Assembly (NCBI GenBank): GCA_030685235.1
Contig: MU839086.1
Location: 1 to 64,000, forward strand
Reading direction: 5' to 3'
Length of the DNA stretch: 64,000 nucleotides
Source of the DNA: Copromyces sp. CBS 386.78
Taxonomy: Eukaryota; Ascomycota; Sordariomycetes; Sordariales; Sordariaceae
Part shown: positions 12,901 to 23,202 of the stretch, one piece after another
Numbering within the stretch: the stretch's first letter is position 1
Layout of the letters: each line of letters begins with the position of its first letter
Program-made: the position numbers and the translations under genes
The notes under the pieces: model-generated
Told to the model about the DNA's origin: nothing
Databases searched by the model: none
Seen by the model: only the letters and a program-made list of their open reading frames with translations

Positions 12901-14767
12901 ATTATAAAGTAATATAAAATAGCGGATTTAAATTTATATATATAGGCCTCCCGAATTTGGCAATTCGATAGAATTTCCTAATTAGGAATATAGGCTCCGC
13001 AATTAAATATATTTAGCCTAATATAAATAGAACCGCCACTCCTTCCGTTGCTTCGTAGTAGGCTTACAGACTACGACCTCTAGTATAATTATCTATATCA
13101 CCTCTAGTAGGCCCGACGACGAAGCTTAATAGAAGAGTAAGCGTTTCAATAAATAGGTTTAGAAGGTAATAAACTAGAAATTATACTATTATACCTATTA
13201 TTAAAATATAAATATACCCTCCTTTGTTAAATAAAATAAAAATTCGTTAACTAACTTATTACCTTCGATACCTAATCTCTAACTATAATAGTATAAAAAA
13301 TCGTAGATCTAAAGTATAACCTTTAAAATTAGGGGTTCGATTTAATAAATTTATACCCTATTATTTAAATAAAAAAAATAGATTAACTAATTTATAGGGG
13401 TAAACTACTTATTCCTCCTAACTATATATATAATTATAAACGATTCTTAATTGTATAGTATAAAATTTAGCTAATAAGATTACTATTCTTACTAAATATT
13501 TAATTATTTAAGGATTACGAAATTAATAGTAGCCTTATTAAACTCTAATATTAATTAGACTTTATAAATTAACTATATGAACCGCTTTAGAATATTTAAA
13601 ATATATTAAAAATTAAAATTATTAATAATAGTTAGTATATTATTTAATTTAATAGGCTTATTATTATTATTAATAGGGGAATATTATTAAATATTACGTT
13701 ATACTATACATCATTATATATATTACGTACAAAAGCCTTAAAAAAATACTACGCCTTCTATATAAAAATAATAAATTTATATTATAACCCTTAGCGGGTA
13801 ATCACATTACTATATATTAATATTAATATATATAAATAATAATTAATAAAAGGATAATTTACATAAAGATAATATTAATTAACTTACATAGCTTTACCAA
13901 TATATATATACGAAGTCTTACTAGCTATAACTTAAAAAATTTAAAGAAGACTACTAATTAAGTAATACTATTAATAATTAATTTAAATAATTCTATCCCT
14001 AATATATTTTTAATAAGTAATTAAAAGCTATAGGAATTATAGAATATAAGGAAGGAGTATTTTAATTCGTCCCGTTCTATTAATATAATATTAATAAAAC
14101 GGGTATTATTATAAGTATCGGTTACGAAATTAATAATTTTTCCCTATTAAGTTTTAATAATAAGACTAGTTTTAACGAAGATTAACGTAGCGATATTAAT
14201 TATAGTATATTCGGTAGTACTAATATAAATATTCTTCTAATAGAAAATTATTTTATTAAGTAAATAAATTAAAAAGTTAAAAATACAGCGGCTAACATAA
14301 TTATTAGATTTATTAAAGACGATACTTATATAAATTACCCTCTAAATCCTATCTATTACCGCCGCTTTTACTTTATTATAAATATAAAGGAAATAAATAT
14401 CTACGATAGTATACTAGTATAATAGAATATATATTAAATTAACTAATTAAAATAACACTTTAATATAAAGGGTATTTAGGGTTAAAAAGGGCTTACCCCT
14501 ATATAAAATCACTCTAACTATAAAGAAGTAATTCTTCTCTACCTACTTTAAAATTATAATTAAAGTATAGTACTAAATATCTTCGTTATTAGTAACCTAC
14601 TCGTTTAATTAGTAGCGTTAATATATATTGTAAACTTATAGTAGAGAGGTATTCGTTAGCGGAAAACTTATTAATTTATATAAATTTACTAGTAATTTAA
14701 ATAAATTTACAAGCTTATCTCGCCTAAATACCTATATCTAAATACTCCTTTATACGGGTAATATTAA
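9977..14767. other. Unassigned RIP-mutated AT-rich DNA between MULE copies B and C
   Basis: There are no intact frames, and CpA/TpG are depleted throughout. GC-richer patches occur at 10430-10640, 10855-10915, 12640-12700 and 13020-13110. Read on the minus strand, 13250-12960 resembles a retroelement 3' end (a purine-rich AAAGGAGGGTA motif followed by a less mutated stretch). No matching second LTR was found. I cannot name any element in this 4.8 kb. Confidence 0.6.
10448..10565. repeat. Degenerate minisatellite with CCGG(A/G)-TTTAAAATA units
   Basis: Roughly six or seven units of about 15-21 bases begin GCCGG, ACGG or CCGGG and end TTAAAATA or close variants. The repeat has been diversified by RIP or drift. 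It could come from a low-complexity repeat in a transposon coding region. Similar short units occur near 4190-4320. Confidence 0.55.
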
Positions 14768-15003
14768 GAGAATGTCTTTTCGCACCATTATAAATGTCTT
14801 CCGGCACCGTCACCCCACCCACGCCCCACCCTTCCCGCGCGCCAAGGCACGCTAATGCACCCCAAAATTTTTGAGCCAATTAAATCGCTCGCATCCATTT
14901 GAGTCTCCACACTCAGCTTAGCAGCAATATTCTTTTATAGATTTCGCCCAAAAATCTTAGCATTTTACATTCTTTTATAAAATGTCACATACCCAGCCCA
15001 CCC

Positions 15004-15089
15004 AGATATACACCCAAATGTACACCCAAATGTACACCCAGATGTACACCTAAATATACACCTAGATATGCACCCAGATATACACCCAA
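15004..15089. repeat. 12-bp subterminal tandem repeat inside MULE copy C
   Basis: About seven units of the form CAGATATACACC / CAAATGTACACC follow each other with one or two changes each. Copy B has only about two recognisable units at the equivalent place (around 9725-9760), so the array has expanded or contracted between copies. Subterminal repeats are common transposase-binding or structural features of DNA transposons; that role here is inference. Confidence 0.8.
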
Positions 15090-15128
15090 ATTGGCTACTT
15101 TACAGCGCACTTTACAACGTACTTAGCG

Positions 15129-15232
15129 GTACAGTCGCACATCGCACAGTCGCACATCGCACGGTCGCACATCGCACGGTCGCACATCGCTCAATTGAAT
15201 CACTCAATTAAGTCGTTCAATTGAATCGCTCA
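15129..15232. repeat. Two further short tandem repeats in MULE copy C
   Basis: A roughly 15-bp unit built on GTCGCACATCGCACG is repeated about four times. It is followed by about four copies of a 12-14-bp unit built on TCAATTGAATCGC. The equivalent part of copy B (9640-9690) has RIP-mutated remnants of both. They lie between the two ends retained by the deletion derivative. Confidence 0.75.
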
Positions 15233-15641
15233 ACTATTAACGACTATCAACCAGATGCCAGCGCTTTGTTTACTTGGTAATATCTCGTAATGCGCGCGAT
15301 AGTAGTTTGATTAATTATAGGGAAGGTAGTAATAGTAATGGAGGAGGAAACGATGTAATGCGACGATGCCTACAAATCGCTAAGTATAACGATAGATTAC
15401 TAGACTGGTCAATGCAATACGAAATCTGGGTGTAATGGGTTGAAATCTAGGGGCTTAGCGGGCGCGGTACGGTTTGCTAATGCCAAGAACAGAAGCTGTG
15501 GACCACGATCTGGATGCGAGCGATTTAATTGGCTCAAAAATTTTAGTGTGCATTAGCATGTGCTTAGCGCGCGGGATGGGTGGGGCGTGGGTGGAGTGAC
15601 GGTGCCGGAAGACTTTTATGACGGTGCGAAAAGACATTCTC

Positions 15642-16528
15642 AATATTAATATAACGTAATTAATTATAATACTAGTATTTTATATCCTATACGTCGCTTC
15701 CAAATTGATTACGGAGTTCGAAATAGTAGTAAACCGCTTCGTTTCAAACGGGAAACATTTCGTAAGGTTATTTAAATAGCTTTAAGCAATCTAATGAATT
15801 CGAAATTATATAGTTTAATAAAGAAATAAGGGAGTGATAATCGATGGAAAATACTATTTTAAAGGGATTTCGGTAGCTTAAGTACACGGGCCGTCATTTA
15901 CAAACGGATATTTTCGAAATTTTCACATTTTCGATATTTTCGGTAAAAGTATTATTTTTCCCGAAATTGACCTACCCTACATAGGATCCAATCCGCCGTC
16001 CGATTGCCAGACACCCCCCCCCCGTCTCCTCCTGGAAGCGTAAACAAAACAAACCGCCAAGGAAGTGTCATGGAAGAATCTCCTTGCGACAGATAAACAT
16101 TGAGACCTGAAGAATACTCAAAGTTGACAATCATCTACGTCCTAATGCTATTCTCTACTACACTGATGTTTTATTCTTCCTTCTCTGCTGCACACCTGAG
16201 CTAACACCTTCGTATCACAGTCTCACCCACAATTGCCGTCATCCGATTCATCCAGGTTTCCTCTCCAACGAAAATGTTCCCACGTTGAAACGGAACCGGT
16301 TCCACCACCACTCCGCATACCAAGACCTCCCCACACATGGTAGTGTCTTGGTGGCCCATCACCATCCTTGAAGAATAACACATGAAAGTGTTTTGTGTAG
16401 CCGCTGTGCCGGCCTCTTACGAAGACTTGGTCTGGTTGGCCGCCGCCACCTGTGCGTTCATTGTCAGCCTCCAAGTTTCACTTTTGTGAGCGCTCAGCTG
16501 GAACCTCCAGTGCTTCTTTGGACGGAAG
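15642..16528. other. Boundary from RIP-mutated to normal DNA; 3' flank of the anoctamin gene
   Basis: From 15642 to about 15960 the sequence is still AT-rich but regains CpA and TpG. From about 15970 it is ordinary genic DNA and probably contains the 3' untranslated region of the minus-strand anoctamin gene. An 83-codon minus-strand open frame at 16223-16474 has no recognisable features and is likely chance. No other gene is seen. Confidence 0.6.
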
Positions 16529-18865
16529 TCAGGGAGTCAGGTTTGTACTAACCGCGGCGATCAAACCCCGTCCGATCTCAATGGTCTCCGCCGCGCCTCT
16601 TTGGCGCAGCCAGAACAACTGCTCTGGCGTCCTGGTGGCGTTCACTCTGGCCTCCTCCTCGAGCGCCTCCCTTGTGATCTTCTCACCACTGCTCACATGG
16701 CCTGGACCCTGGGCCTCCTCTGTAAGGTCGGCGTCGTGTCCGTGAGAACCAAACGTCTGCTCAAGCAGCTTCTTGCGCATGGCGTACCGCTCGGCGCGCT
16801 CCTTCTGCAGACCAGGGTTGTCCAGCTTCTGGACCAGGCTGCGGACGACCAGCTGCACGGCAAAGTAGATGTGCTCGGCGAAGAGGATGGACAGGAGCAG
16901 CGCCCAGCCGGAAATGTCCCAGGGGGTGCCGTCGGGGTTGATGTCGTGCTTGTTGAACAGGTAGACCAGAGCGGCGCTGGTGATGCTGCCGAGCCACGAG
17001 AGGAAGCCGAGCGAGTTGAGCCAGGGTCCGATAGAGTCGGCGCGCCAGGGAACGGGCCGCTGGCTGCCGATGGCAATCTTCATGGCATCGGAGCGGGCCT
17101 CAACCCAGTTGTTGACGAGGAAGGAGCAGGCGGCAAGCGGCCAAATGACGGAGAAGAGCGACAGATAACCGAACTGAACCACCATCTCGCGGTAGTCAAC
17201 CGTGACATCGTACTCGTCAAGCTCGGCTTCGTTCCTGACACGCTTGAGGAAGTCTGCCTCATCGGGGTGGTCCTTGATCTGGAGCTCATGGCCGTTGCCG
17301 GAAAACTCGGACTGCACCTCTTGAACCTTCTTGAACACCTTGCGCTTGGCATACGGCACGATCACCTCGGTCAAGAAGTTGACAATCTGCGCGGTGACGG
17401 TGAAGTAGATGACTTGCTTTGTCAGCCTGTCGGGGTTGATCTCCCAGCTCTTGGTGACCGGCTTCTCCATGGTCGTGAAACTCTGGGCAGTGACCTTGAA
17501 CACATCCAGGTAGGGGACAAGAAGCTTGCCGAACGGGACGTAGACAAAGGCCGTCAAGAAGATAGGGAGATATGAGGTAATGAAGTTGAGCACAAAGATC
17601 TTTTCAATGAAGGAAGCTTGGTGAGCATCGTGTGTCTCGTAGTTCTCTGCCTTGGTCAGCTGCTCGGCGAGGTTGGTGAGCAGTCCCGAGAAGGTCGGCA
17701 TGAAAATGGTGAGAAGGACTGTAGGCAGAAAAGTCAAGTATTGCTTGAAAGGTCCGGTATAGATCTCGGTGATGAAAACCTCGATCGAGAAGCAGCTCAC
17801 AATCAGGCCACCAAGAACGACAACACAAGCCAGGGCGAATGGAATCTGGAGCAACTGGCGAGAGAGTCGCTTGAATGGCGAGTACACGCGAACGATCTCA
17901 CCTGTGACCGGATCCTGAGTTTCCCTTTCAAACTGGAACTGCGGCCTGGGATGCTGGATTCTCGAAACACCGCGGACTCCCCAACGGACAGCAAGGTCGA
18001 CTTCCTTGGTTTTCCAGTGCTCAAAGAAGACCACAGACCAGAGGGAGTTGACCACGGCATAGAACCACGAGAATTTGCCGAGAATAAGCCAGGCGGCAAA
18101 GCCAAAGGCAGCCGGGAACAGCAGGAAGGCAAAGTATGCCTGGAGGAAGGCGAAGTAGAAGGCGACGCGCTCGCCAAACTTGTCCCGGATGCGGTTCAGG
18201 TCCTCCTCATCGAGAAAGTATTTGCCGGACCATGCCTTGATCCATCGGCGGTTGAACGCATGGTCGTGGAGGGGGAAGATGGAGTCGACGTATTTCCACT
18301 TGCCCATCTTGGCGGTGATGCCGGCACCGCCCTCGTTCTTCGACTTGGTGATGAGAAGGTAGGTCAATCTGAGACGTTCGGCCTCGCTGACGGGTTCCTC
18401 CTCAAGGTATTTGGAAAGGTCCTGGTTAGGTGCGGAGGTGCGGACGCCGAAAAGCCAGTCCTGGATGCGATAGCGGTAGACCTGGGAAGTGAGGAGCTTC
18501 TCGGAGGCGATCTTTGTGAAGACCAGCAGGGAGGATTTCCCGCCCGGTCTAACTTCGGTCGCAAATCCGACGGCGGAGAGAGCGTTGATAAGCTGAATGA
18601 AAGCAGCTTCAGCTTCCTCTTTCTCTTTTACTAGGCGGATGTTAGTATCGTCTGATCCCACTAGAGAGGTCAGGCAGGGGGCGGACGAACCAGAAGTGGT
18701 GGGCAGCTTGTAATGGAGCACGTAGTCAACGCTGCGCCTATGTTAGTCACAATTACATTTCAAACCAAAACAGACGGTGTGAAGCCTCAATCTCACTCAC
18801 TCAAAGTTGGACCCGGTTCCGGGCTGCGCTTTGTCGTCCAGGTAAAACGACAAGGGGTCGGCCAT
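16529..18865 (-). CDS. Anoctamin/TMEM16 family protein (Ist2-like scramblase or channel)
   Basis: This is an integral membrane protein of the TMEM16 family. The closest relative I recall is the fungal scramblase nhTMEM16, a calcium-activated lipid scramblase of 735 residues. Exon 1 is 18801-18865 and starts MADPLSFYLDD. A 69-nt intron (18732-18800; donor GTGAGT, branch CTAAC, acceptor GCGCAG) is followed by exon 2, 16529-18731. The product is 755 aa. Residues about 20-150 form the soluble N-terminal domain (VDYVLHYKLP, LIYLLITKSKNEGGAG-type blocks). About ten membrane helices follow, including FGERVAFYFAFLQAYF and QIPFALACVVVLGGLIV. The later helices hold family blocks such as FGYLSLFSVIWPLAACSF and NNWVEARSDAMK that bear acidic residues. 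Whether it scrambles lipid, conducts ions or tethers ER to plasma membrane cannot be told from sequence. The start was chosen because it restores the conserved N-terminus across the intron. Confidence 0.9.
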
Positions 18866-19535
18866 CGTGTCGGTATTTGGCGCTGAGGCCCGATAGGAGA
18901 GGCGTCAATTCAGGAACTGTTGTAGAGGGGAGTTAGAGGTGCGATATCTGCCGGTCTATGCGCGCGATTGAGAGGAGGGACGTCCAGATAAATCAGGGAC
19001 GATGATGAGATGAAAGTCCAGGTCGGGAGCTTGGTGTAGCTTGAACCCTGGAATTCGAGAAAGGGTGATCGACGTCACTGGGCGTCCACCTCTGTTGCAG
19101 CACCAAGATCCTGGGCTCTTGGCTCTTCAAACGAAAGATTACTTGGTCTGTGCATGGAGCGAACGCCGCCCACGTCAAAGAGTGAAACATGACATTGGAG
19201 AAGAAACATTGTGGCCTTGAGATTTGACGTTTACAAGCTATCAGATATAGAATAGAAGCTGTAAGTTTGAGCCCGAGTTGTGCTTCGATCAAGAAGTTGT
19301 ACTGGAAAGTGTTGGGCTTCACAGTGTTTGGGCATTCTTTCTCTCTGATCAAATGAAACCACTATGGAAGATCAATGTTTACCAAGAACTCGGCGATAGT
19401 TCGCTTGAGTCTTGTGTACAACCGACCAAAATGAAAGAAACAACCTCCGGATATTCGAAATAAAAAGAGTTTTAGGTCTTCCAACGGAGAACGAGATAAA
19501 GAAGGAGAAAAAAGGACAAAAAAAAGGAATCGTAT
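18866..19535. other. Intergenic: upstream region of the anoctamin gene
   Basis: The 670 bp between the anoctamin start and the tRNA gene are ordinary in composition and presumably hold the minus-strand promoter and leader of the anoctamin gene. Short open frames in both directions overlap each other and show no domain. I see nothing else to annotate. Confidence 0.5.
19518..19525 (-). terminator. RNA polymerase III terminator of tRNA-Gly
   Basis: There is a run of eight A on the plus strand, which is eight T on the transcribed orientation, 10 nt past the discriminator base of the tRNA. This is a standard Pol III stop. Confidence 0.85.
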
Positions 19536-19606
19536 TGCGCCAGCCGCGAATCGAACGCGGGGCCCATCGATGGCAACGATGGATTTTACCACTAAACCAC
19601 TGGCGC
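19536..19606 (-). tRNA. tRNA-Gly (anticodon GCC)
   Basis: The minus strand folds into a full cloverleaf of 71 nt including discriminator A. The acceptor is GCGCCAG paired with CTGGCGC. The D-arm contains GTTTAGTGGTA. The anticodon stem is CATCG/CGATG with loop TTGCCAT, giving anticodon GCC. The T-arm is CCGCG-TTCGATT-CGCGG. There is no intron. A T8 terminator follows. Confidence 0.97.
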
Positions 19607-20270
19607 TTAATAAGATTTCATGAATTAGACGGCCAGGCGTACGATTCAAGTTCCAATCTCCATTGTTCATGGTACACTTCCACACCACATATTTATGGCG
19701 GCCTTCCTAACGAGAGCGAAAGGGATTGGACTGTCCCTATTTGGTTTACTTTTAGGATCACTCTGCATCCAGTGTAAGGTGATGACAGTCGCGACAAAGA
19801 GGCCAAGAACACAATATGAAAACATATTTCCCACCTGCAATGCGTGTCACGTCGAAAGCATTCATTTTCAACGTAGGCCTAATCTCTGACTATAAGATAT
19901 TTGCAGTTTCTTCGTTCTTCGAAATGCATTATCACCCTTTGGCGTGTCTCGAGTCGATCTATCATCCCCCAGGAGACTGTCCAAGGCCGTCTGTTGCAGA
20001 TCCCACGACTTGTTTCATGTCATGAAGCGGCACAGACGAAATAAAATTGTTGTTTACAGTACGATTGACGGCTCCTTATTGGGAAGGTTGCATTTTGTCA
20101 CCAACGCCTGCAGTTGGATGGTCAGGGGTGCGCGTTGCGATGATGTTGTACTGCTGTTAAAGTCCGAGACGTATATAATCGCTGATGTCCCCCTCGCGTT
20201 GGGATTGAGGCTGCCATTATTGTTGATCAACTTTCTCACCACCTCACTGTGTAAAGTTGCTTCCATCATC
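19607..20270. other. Intergenic: promoter region of the hydrophobin-like gene
   Basis: This 664-bp gap holds the 5' flank of the tRNA on the minus strand and the plus-strand promoter of the next gene. Apart from a TATA-like box near 20172 I see no further element. Confidence 0.5.
20172..20179 (+). promoter_or_regulatory. TATA-like box
   Basis: TATATAAT lies 92 bp upstream of the proposed ATG at 20271, a plausible distance for a fungal gene with a short leader. Assigned on position and sequence only. Confidence 0.5.
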
Positions 20271-20846
20271 ATGCGCGTCTCCTTACTTTCGCTCGGGCTG
20301 GCTGTTCCTGCCATGAGCATGAGCATGCTCCTTCCGCCGACCCACGCCGACGAGAAGGTAACTGCAGAAAGCAACACTGTCACAGGCACAGATGGCAAAA
20401 CAACCTGCCCACCCAGATTGCTGACGATGTGCTGCGATTCCCTTGATTACTCCGGCTTCCAAGTCGAATGCGTTGGTAGGAAACGAACAGTCATTCACTC
20501 CTGCACGAAGGCCTCTGAACTGATAATCATCAATTCCCAGGGCCCGGAAAGGTCGATTATCTCGAGAAATGCCTAGAATTCGATTCTAAGCCGATGTGTT
20601 GTTGCTCATTTGACATACCACCCGATATGCCAAATGTAAGTGATAATGACTCGCCAAACCCTATGGTTGCCGTTCATATCGTGAAGTGGCGAAGAGCAAA
20701 TTTGTTGATGTTGATGTGACGATAATAACCCAAACTCTCGTAAACAGGTCCCAAGACAGATCACCTGCGATAAGGATTGCAATGCGGTGAAGGACCCGGA
20801 GGAGGAGGAGGAGGCCAAGGCCAAGAAGGTCGTTGGGGACTTGTGA
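20271..20846 (+). CDS. Small secreted cysteine-rich protein, hydrophobin-like (class II spacing)
   Basis: Three exons splice to 132 aa: 20271-20475, 20541-20635 and 20748-20846. The introns of 65 and 112 nt (donors GTAGGA and GTAAGT; acceptors CCCAG and AACAG) keep the frame exactly. Residues 1-26 look like a signal peptide with cleavage near THA/DEK. The mature part has cysteines at 46, 54, 55, 67, 79, 88, 89, 90, 107 and 111. The spacing C-x7-CC-x11-C-x11-C-x8-CC resembles class II hydrophobins, where CC-x11-C and C-x8-CC are typical and KPMCC mirrors a known KPLCC-type motif. It differs in having an extra cysteine after the third pair, a long gap to C107, a second extra cysteine at 111 and a charged tail with EEEEE (118-122). 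If it is a hydrophobin it would coat aerial hyphae or spores; otherwise it is an effector-like secreted protein. The gene model is well supported by frame; the family is inference. Confidence 0.75.
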
Positions 20847-21237
20847 TCAGCTCGTGATATCGCGGGTGACGCCATGTCGTTCGTTTTCGCCAAACATGTA
20901 TAAATACAGTCAAGCTCGTTTTTCCTTATCGATTGAAGGAAGTCGTCGCCATGCCGGATCTTGCCGCTCATTGTGGATGTTGATGTCGCCGAAAGGGCGT
21001 GGTTTTGGACCTCCACTTTCCGGCTTCTGATTTTCGGCCGGCAGGCGTGGGACTCTCGAACGAAACGGGATAAGTGGATCCGACTTAGTGTGAGGGGTTC
21101 TAGAACTGTTCCGGCGCCAACTTTGTGGTATATATCGGGGAAGTCGCCGGGCGAGTTTCTCAACATCTGAATCGTTTTCTTGTTGGACTTTTGTTAGCCC
21201 AAGTTGTCTTCTCAAAAATCCCATACTATAATTCAAA

Positions 21238-22909
21238 ATGGACTCCCAGGGTTTCCGTGAGGCTGCTGCCACGGCCATTGACGAGAGTGAGTTTCGTGAC
21301 TTCTTGGATTTTTTTCTCTCTATCATCACCCAACGGACATCCCACTAACGCCTATACAGTTGCCGGCTACTATGACAACCTCGATGATCGGGATGTCGTG
21401 TCCACCGTAGAGCCTGGCTACCTTCGGAAACTTTTGCCATCCGAGGCCCCGGTAGAAGGCGAGGCCTGGACTGATATTCAGAAGGACATTGAGGGCAAGA
21501 TCCTCCCCGGTATCACTCACTGGTAAAAGGCCACCTCACCAAGTTATTTTCTCTCAACAACCGAAGAAAACAAATACTAACTGTCAGACATAAGGCAACA
21601 CCCCGGCTTCCACGCCTTCTTCCCCTGCGCCACCTCCTTCCCCTCCATCCTCGGCGAGCTTTACAGCGCCGCTCTCTCCGGCGCCTGCTTCAACTGGATC
21701 TGCTCTCCCGCCGTGACCGAGCTCGAGACGGTCGTGCTCGACTGGCTGGCCAAGGTCCTCGGTCTCCCGGAATGCTACCTCTCCACCGGTCCCACCCGCG
21801 GCGGCGGCGTCATTCAGGGCTCCGCCTCCGAGGCCGTCCTGACCGCCATGGTCGCCGCCCGCGACAAGTACCTGCGCGAGACCGTGCCACTCGAGCAGTT
21901 CCCCGAAGGTTCTGAGGCGCGTGAGGACGCCATCGCCCACAAGCGCAGCAAGATGGTGGCGCTCGCCACGACGGCCACCCATAGTTCCACCAAGAAGGCG
22001 GCCATTATTCTTGGTGTGCGGTTCCATACCATTGCCGTCCACGCCGATACGGGATACTCGCTCACTGGCCCCGTTTTGGCTAAGACGCTCGCTGACCTGC
22101 GCGCCCGCGGCCTCGAGCCCTTCTTCATGACCGCCACCCTCGGCACAACTGATACCTGCGCGGTCGACGATTTTGCGGGTATCGTGTCCACGCTTAAGTC
22201 GGACCCCGTGTACCCTGCCGGTACCCCCGGTGAACTGTGGGTGCACATCGACGCCGCCTACGCCGGCTCCGCCCTCGTTCTCCCCTCGGTCCAGGAGCAA
22301 GTCTCCATCTCGCTCATCGAGAACTTCCACTCCTTCGACATGAACATGCACAAGTGGCTCCTCACCAACTTCGACGCCTCGTGCCTCTACGTGCGCGACC
22401 GCAACTGGTTCATCCAGGCCTTGACCATCAACCAGGCCGTGTACGGCAACAAGGCGTCCGAGGGCGGCTTGGTGACGGACTACCGCGAGTGGCAGATCCC
22501 GCTTGGTCGCCGCTTTCGCTCGCTCAAGATCTGGTTCGTGCTGCGTTCTTACGGCGTCAAGGGCCTGCAGGAGTATATCAGCCGCACCATCAAGCTGGGC
22601 GAGGAGTTTGCCGATCAGCTCAAGTCGAGGCCAGATCTGTTTGAGATCTTGACTGGTCCCAGCTTTGCCTTGACCGTGTTCAGGGTGGCCGGCAAGGAGC
22701 AGGGCAAGAGCGAGGAGGAGCTGAATGCGCTTACCAAGGCTGTGTGCGAGAAGATCAATGCTTCGGGCAGGATGTGGGTGACTAGCACGGCTCTGGATGG
22801 CAGGTTTGCTATTCGCATGGTGACTAGTGTGAGAACGACTGAGAAGGAGCATGTTGACAGGGCGTGGAAGATTCTAGTTGATGCGGCGGAGGAGGTTGTC
22901 AAGGTTTAG
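21238..22909 (+). CDS. Aromatic-L-amino-acid decarboxylase (PLP group II decarboxylase)
   Basis: The enzyme removes the carboxyl group from aromatic amino acids such as tryptophan, tyrosine or DOPA, using pyridoxal phosphate in the cytosol. Exons 21238-21286, 21360-21522 and 21595-22909 give 508 aa. The introns of 73 and 72 nt have donors GTGAGT and GTAAAA, branch sites CACTAAC and TACTAAC, and acceptors ACAG and TAAG. The N-terminus contains GYYDNLDDRDVVSTVEPGYL, then HPGFHAFFP. The cofactor region contains HIDAAYAGSA (Asp near 290) and NMHKWLLTNFDAS, with the Schiff-base lysine near 324. All family blocks are present and the length is normal. Exact substrate cannot be read from sequence. 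It converges on NTE1, with 293 bp between the two stops. Confidence 0.93.
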
Positions 22910-23202
22910 AGCGTGGGTTAAAAGACGTGGCGCCGGGTAGACAAAGCTAGAGACACGGTAAAGGACTAAAATAATGCAGAGCATCAACACAAACGTTTCC
23001 TTCTAACCAAGCCACCGAGACTTGTACAAACCCTCTACTACTACCAGTGACGAACCAAAACATACATAGACGTCAAAATCAGTATAACTTTGTCGTTACA
23101 CATGAGATGTGATGCAAATGATAAACGCAATGCAACCCTCATCTTCTACTCATTCTCGACTTCTCTGAGCCCGCTATCGCAACGCAACCAGAGATGCCAG
23201 CA

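Larger units (their letters stand above)
14768..15641 (-). mobile_element. Non-autonomous internally deleted MULE, copy C (874 bp)
   Basis: Both ends carry the same terminal inverted repeat as copies A and B, and identical 8-bp AATATTAA flanks (14760-14767 and 15642-15649) mark the insertion. The right part (about 15280-15641) matches the transposase-proximal end of copy A, and the left part matches the distal end of copy B. The roughly 2.6 kb transposase region is missing. This is a MITE-like derivative mobilised by the parent transposase. It keeps far more CpA and TpG than copies A and B, so it has been hit much less by RIP. A short open frame at 15455-15643 is only the terminal repeat read as protein. 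Confidence 0.85.

Noticed and set aside
12960..13250. Possible LTR with purine tract on the minus strand
   Set aside because: No second copy, no target duplication and no linked reverse transcriptase could be found, so an LTR element is not supported.
1..15641. Centromere or telomere
   Set aside because: RIP-mutated AT-rich blocks resemble Neurospora centromeric DNA, but the block ends within 16 kb, lacks TTAGGG repeats and its elements look like an ordinary dispersed transposon cluster.
15455..15643. 62-codon minus-strand open frame
   Set aside because: It is the terminal inverted repeat of the MULE derivative read as protein; the same sequence occurs at other transposon ends.
16223..16474. 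83-codon minus-strand open frame rich in glycine
   Set aside because: It lies downstream of the anoctamin stop on the same strand, probably in the 3' untranslated region, and shows no domain or splice context.
16601..18634. Long plus-strand open frames opposite the anoctamin gene
   Set aside because: They are antisense frames of a GC-rich coding exon; the minus strand carries a clear conserved protein.
19944..20576. 210-codon plus-strand open frame covering the hydrophobin-like gene
   Set aside because: It reads through intron 1 and stops early. Splicing at 20476-20540 and 20636-20747 gives a far more protein-like product with regular cysteine spacing.
21584..22852. 422-codon minus-strand open frame opposite the decarboxylase
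   Set aside because: It is an antisense shadow produced by codon bias of the decarboxylase; composition is low-complexity Gly/Val/Glu with no domain.
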